NCBI RefSeq assembly: GCF_020171945.1
Contig: NZ_JAIVAP010000021.1
Coordinates: forward strand, 1-64,000
Reading direction: 5' to 3'
Source: Bacillus infantis
GTDB taxonomy: Bacteria; Bacillota; Bacilli; Bacillales; Cytobacillaceae
DNA: 64,000 nucleotides
The translations under genes were made by a program, and so were the position numbers. Of the stretch, positions 62,191-64,000 are shown piece by piece. Position 1 is the first letter of the stretch; the number at the start of each line of letters is the position of its first letter. The notes under the pieces were generated by a model. The model ran no database searches. It saw only the letters and a program-made list of their open reading frames with translations, and was not told where the DNA came from.

Positions 62191-62865
62191 TTGAAAATAC
62201 TGCTTGCAGAAGATGATGAATATCTGGGTGAATTGATCGTTCATTTGCTGAAGAAGAAAGGGTTCGGAAAAGCAGATTGGGTGATGGAAGGCGAGGATGC
62301 TTATGATTATGCAAAGGCTTCCTATTATGATGTGCTTATCCTGGATTGGATGATGCCGAACGGCGATGGCATTTCTGTCTGCCGCCGGCTGCGCCGGGAA
62401 GGATACAGCGGCGCCATCCTGATGCTGACTGCCAGGGATGCCGTATCTGACAGGGTGGAAGGGCTTGAAGCAGGTGCTGATGACTATTTGATCAAGCCGT
62501 TTGAAATTGATGAGCTGGCTGCCCGGCTGAAGGCTTTATCGCGGAGGATGCTTGCTCCGCTTCAGGAGGATGTTATTCAATGGAAAAGTCTTGAGCTGAA
62601 CCGGACGAGCCATACGCTATTTCTGAACGGAGAAGAAATTTTCCTGACTCCGAGGGAGTACCAGCTTCTTGAAATGCTCCTGCGCAATAAAGGGCAGGTC
62701 CTGACAAGAGAGATGATTTTGGACCGGATATGGGGCATTGAATCAGATGTTTCAATGAAAACAATCGATGCCACCGTCAAGCTGCTGCGAAAGAAGATTG
62801 ATAAGCACAGCACAGATAGCATCATTGAAACCATTCGCGGAGCGGGGTATAAAATTGAAGCCTAG
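62191..62865 (+). CDS. OmpR-family response regulator
   Basis: A 224-residue regulator. The receiver domain has ILLAEDDE at the N terminus, phosphorylation aspartate D52 in LILDWMMPNGDG, and lysine in DDYLIKPFEIDEL. The C-terminal winged helix has FLTPREYQLLEMLLRNKGQVLTREMILDRIWG and VKLLRKKID. I chose the TTG at 62191 with GGAAGGTGG upstream; longer in-frame starts would add about 30 residues not found in the family. It overlaps the kinase gene by 11 bases. Which B. subtilis system it equals is not clear. Confidence 0.9.
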   Translation: MKILLAEDDEYLGELIVHLLKKKGFGKADWVMEGEDAYDYAKASYYDVLILDWMMPNGDGISVCRRLRREGYSGAILMLTARDAVSDRVEGLEAGADDYLIKPFEIDELAARLKALSRRMLAPLQEDVIQWKSLELNRTSHTLFLNGEEIFLTPREYQLLEMLLRNKGQVLTREMILDRIWGIESDVSMKTIDATVKLLRKKIDKHSTDSIIETIRGAGYKIEA

Positions 62866-64000
62866 ACCTTTCCTGGATAGATGGAAAAAGAAGCTGCCTC
62901 AGGAGGTGTTCGGCCAGACCAGCCTTCGCCTGACACTGTTCTACAGCGGCATCATCACTCTTTTTCTGATTATATTTGTTATCATTGTCCTCTCTATTTT
63001 ATACGGTGTCATCTATGCCGACCAGGAACGGAAAATTACGGAGCTGGCTAACCGGGAAACAGTTGAGTTTCAGAAGGATGGCTTCCGCCGGCACAGGCCA
63101 CAGCAAAGGGAAGGAGACAAACAGGTGTTTCTCAGCGAGAATCAGCTGTTCTACTATGTTGCTGCCGGGGATGGCGAGCTGGTCAGTGCCAATGAAAGCT
63201 TTGGCCCGCTGCGGCCACTGTTTCTGGACCTTGTAAAAAACTGGACACCCGGCCAGAGTGAGATCAGGCAGAAGACGCTCCAGATTCCTGGGGATGAAGC
63301 CGACTACAGCCAGTTCAGGGACTTTGACATCAGTGTCCTTATGCTTGCAAAGCCGGTCATTATTAATGGACAAACAGCCGGGATGATGTATATCGGACTG
63401 GATATCTCTTATTTTAATACGATTTTCAAATGGGTGGTCATTGTTTTAAGCAGCCTGGCCGCTGTCTTTATCGGCATTGGAATCTGGCTGAGCCGGATGA
63501 TGTCCAGGAGGGCGCTCATCCCGATTGAGAAGTCATATAACCAGCAGCGTGAATTCGTGGCGAATGCCTCCCATGAACTCCGGACCCCTCTGAGTGTTAT
63601 CTTTTCCTCAGTTGAAGCGATTGAAATGGAGCTTGAGGATCCTGATCCTTTTACAAGGAAAATGATGAATGGACTGAAGCATGAAGTAAAAAGGATGACT
63701 AAGCTTATTAATGACCTCCTGACCCTGGCACGCTCAGATTCTGCTGAAAGTGCAGTGCTGGAGCGGAAATGGGAGAATATGCGTCCATTGACCGCACAGG
63801 TCCTGGATTCTTTTGGAAGTGTTGCGGCTGAAAAACAGATCAGGCTCTCACTCCACTCTCCTGAACAGGTGATGGTCCATGCTGACAGCGGGATGGTTGT
63901 CCAGCTTCTGTATATTCTGGTGGATAACGCGATCAAGTACAGCCCCTCTGAAGGAGAAGTCTGCGTGAAGCTCGGTGTGAAGATGGATAGGCAGACCAGC
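62855..64000 (+). CDS. Sensor histidine kinase, partial (runs off the window)
   Basis: The reading frame is open from a TTG at 62855 (after GCGGGG) to the window end, 382 codons so far. A first helix is at about 28-50 (LTLFYSGIITLFLIIFVIIVLSILY). An extracellular sensor region of about 135 residues follows, then a second helix at about 190-210 (VVIVLSSLAAVFIGIGIWL). The HisKA domain has FVANASHELRTPLSVI with the phospho-histidine at about residue 240, and the HATPase begins with the N box YILVDNAIKYSP. The G boxes lie beyond the edge. It overlaps the regulator gene by 11 bases. Confidence 0.9.
   Translation, partial: MKPRPFLDRWKKKLPQEVFGQTSLRLTLFYSGIITLFLIIFVIIVLSILYGVIYADQERKITELANRETVEFQKDGFRRHRPQQREGDKQVFLSENQLFYYVAAGDGELVSANESFGPLRPLFLDLVKNWTPGQSEIRQKTLQIPGDEADYSQFRDFDISVLMLAKPVIINGQTAGMMYIGLDISYFNTIFKWVVIVLSSLAAVFIGIGIWLSRMMSRRALIPIEKSYNQQREFVANASHELRTPLSVIFSSVEAIEMELEDPDPFTRKMMNGLKHEVKRMTKLINDLLTLARSDSAESAVLERKWENMRPLTAQVLDSFGSVAAEKQIRLSLHSPEQVMVHADSGMVVQLLYILVDNAIKYSPSEGEVCVKLGVKMDRQTS

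Overview
The window looks like ordinary chromosome of a Bacillaceae member (Bacillus sensu lato). The reasons are strong AGGAGG-type ribosome binding sites, frequent TTG and GTG starts, moderate GC, sites resembling Fur, PurR, CcpA and ECF-sigma sites of Bacillus subtilis, and gene sets with clear B. subtilis counterparts (ydbST, guaC, adaA/alkA/adaB, yfmJ, yesMN-type regulators, htpX, yjlB). I saw no rRNA, tRNA, insertion sequence, prophage or CRISPR array. The species cannot be named from this sequence.

Layout. 0-6.4 kb: LysE-type exporter, small HTH protein, a repeat-bearing spacer, a Fur-box ferredoxin-NADP reductase, ydbST (leftward) and guaC behind candidate PurR boxes. 6.4-13 kb: two ECF sigma/membrane-regulator pairs, two MFS exporters, and a MarR regulator with a perfect palindromic operator. 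13-20 kb: SWIM-SNF2 helicase, YdeI/OmdA-domain protein, an adaA-alkA-adaB alkylation-repair operon and two small conserved proteins. 20.5-26.3 kb: galR-like regulator followed by the Leloir genes galK-galE-galT-galM. 26.6-29 kb: small accessory genes and a YfmJ-type reductase. 29-41 kb: a YesN/YesM-type two-component system, a sugar ABC importer (binding lipoprotein plus two permeases, no ATPase), beta-galactosidase and alpha-galactosidase. 41-49 kb: small membrane proteins, a GntR/2-hydroxyacid dehydrogenase/BASS transporter group, HtpX, a DUF1836 protein and a 14-TM drug exporter. 49-56 kb: an ECF sigma/ABC exporter operon and a third ECF/DUF4179-type pair. 56-64 kb: sulfite-oxidase-like enzyme, zinc peptidase, cupin, small enzymes, a secreted tandem-repeat protein, and an OmpR-family two-component system whose kinase runs off the window edge.

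How it works together. 20.5-41 kb forms a galactoside catabolic region: the ABC importer (probably energised by a shared MsmX-type ATPase) brings in alpha- and beta-galactosides, LacZ and the GH36 enzyme release galactose, and GalM/K/T/E feed it into glycolysis. Candidate CcpA (cre) sites lie at three control points. The two-component system at 29-32.5 kb is preceded by direct repeats with an exact 21-bp period, a good candidate for its own binding array. The two-component system at 62-64 kb and the divergent secreted repeat-protein gene share an 11-bp-spaced TTTTCAC direct repeat, which suggests a local regulon. Four ECF sigma genes within 48 kb, each next to a membrane protein or ABC exporter, point to heavy investment in envelope stress sensing.

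Two families of dispersed intergenic repeats were found by eye: a ~190-bp AATAAGCGGAG element (1.3 kb and 58.8 kb, opposite orientations) and a GGTGCCTGGCAC palindromic element (27.7 kb and 46.7 kb, opposite orientations).
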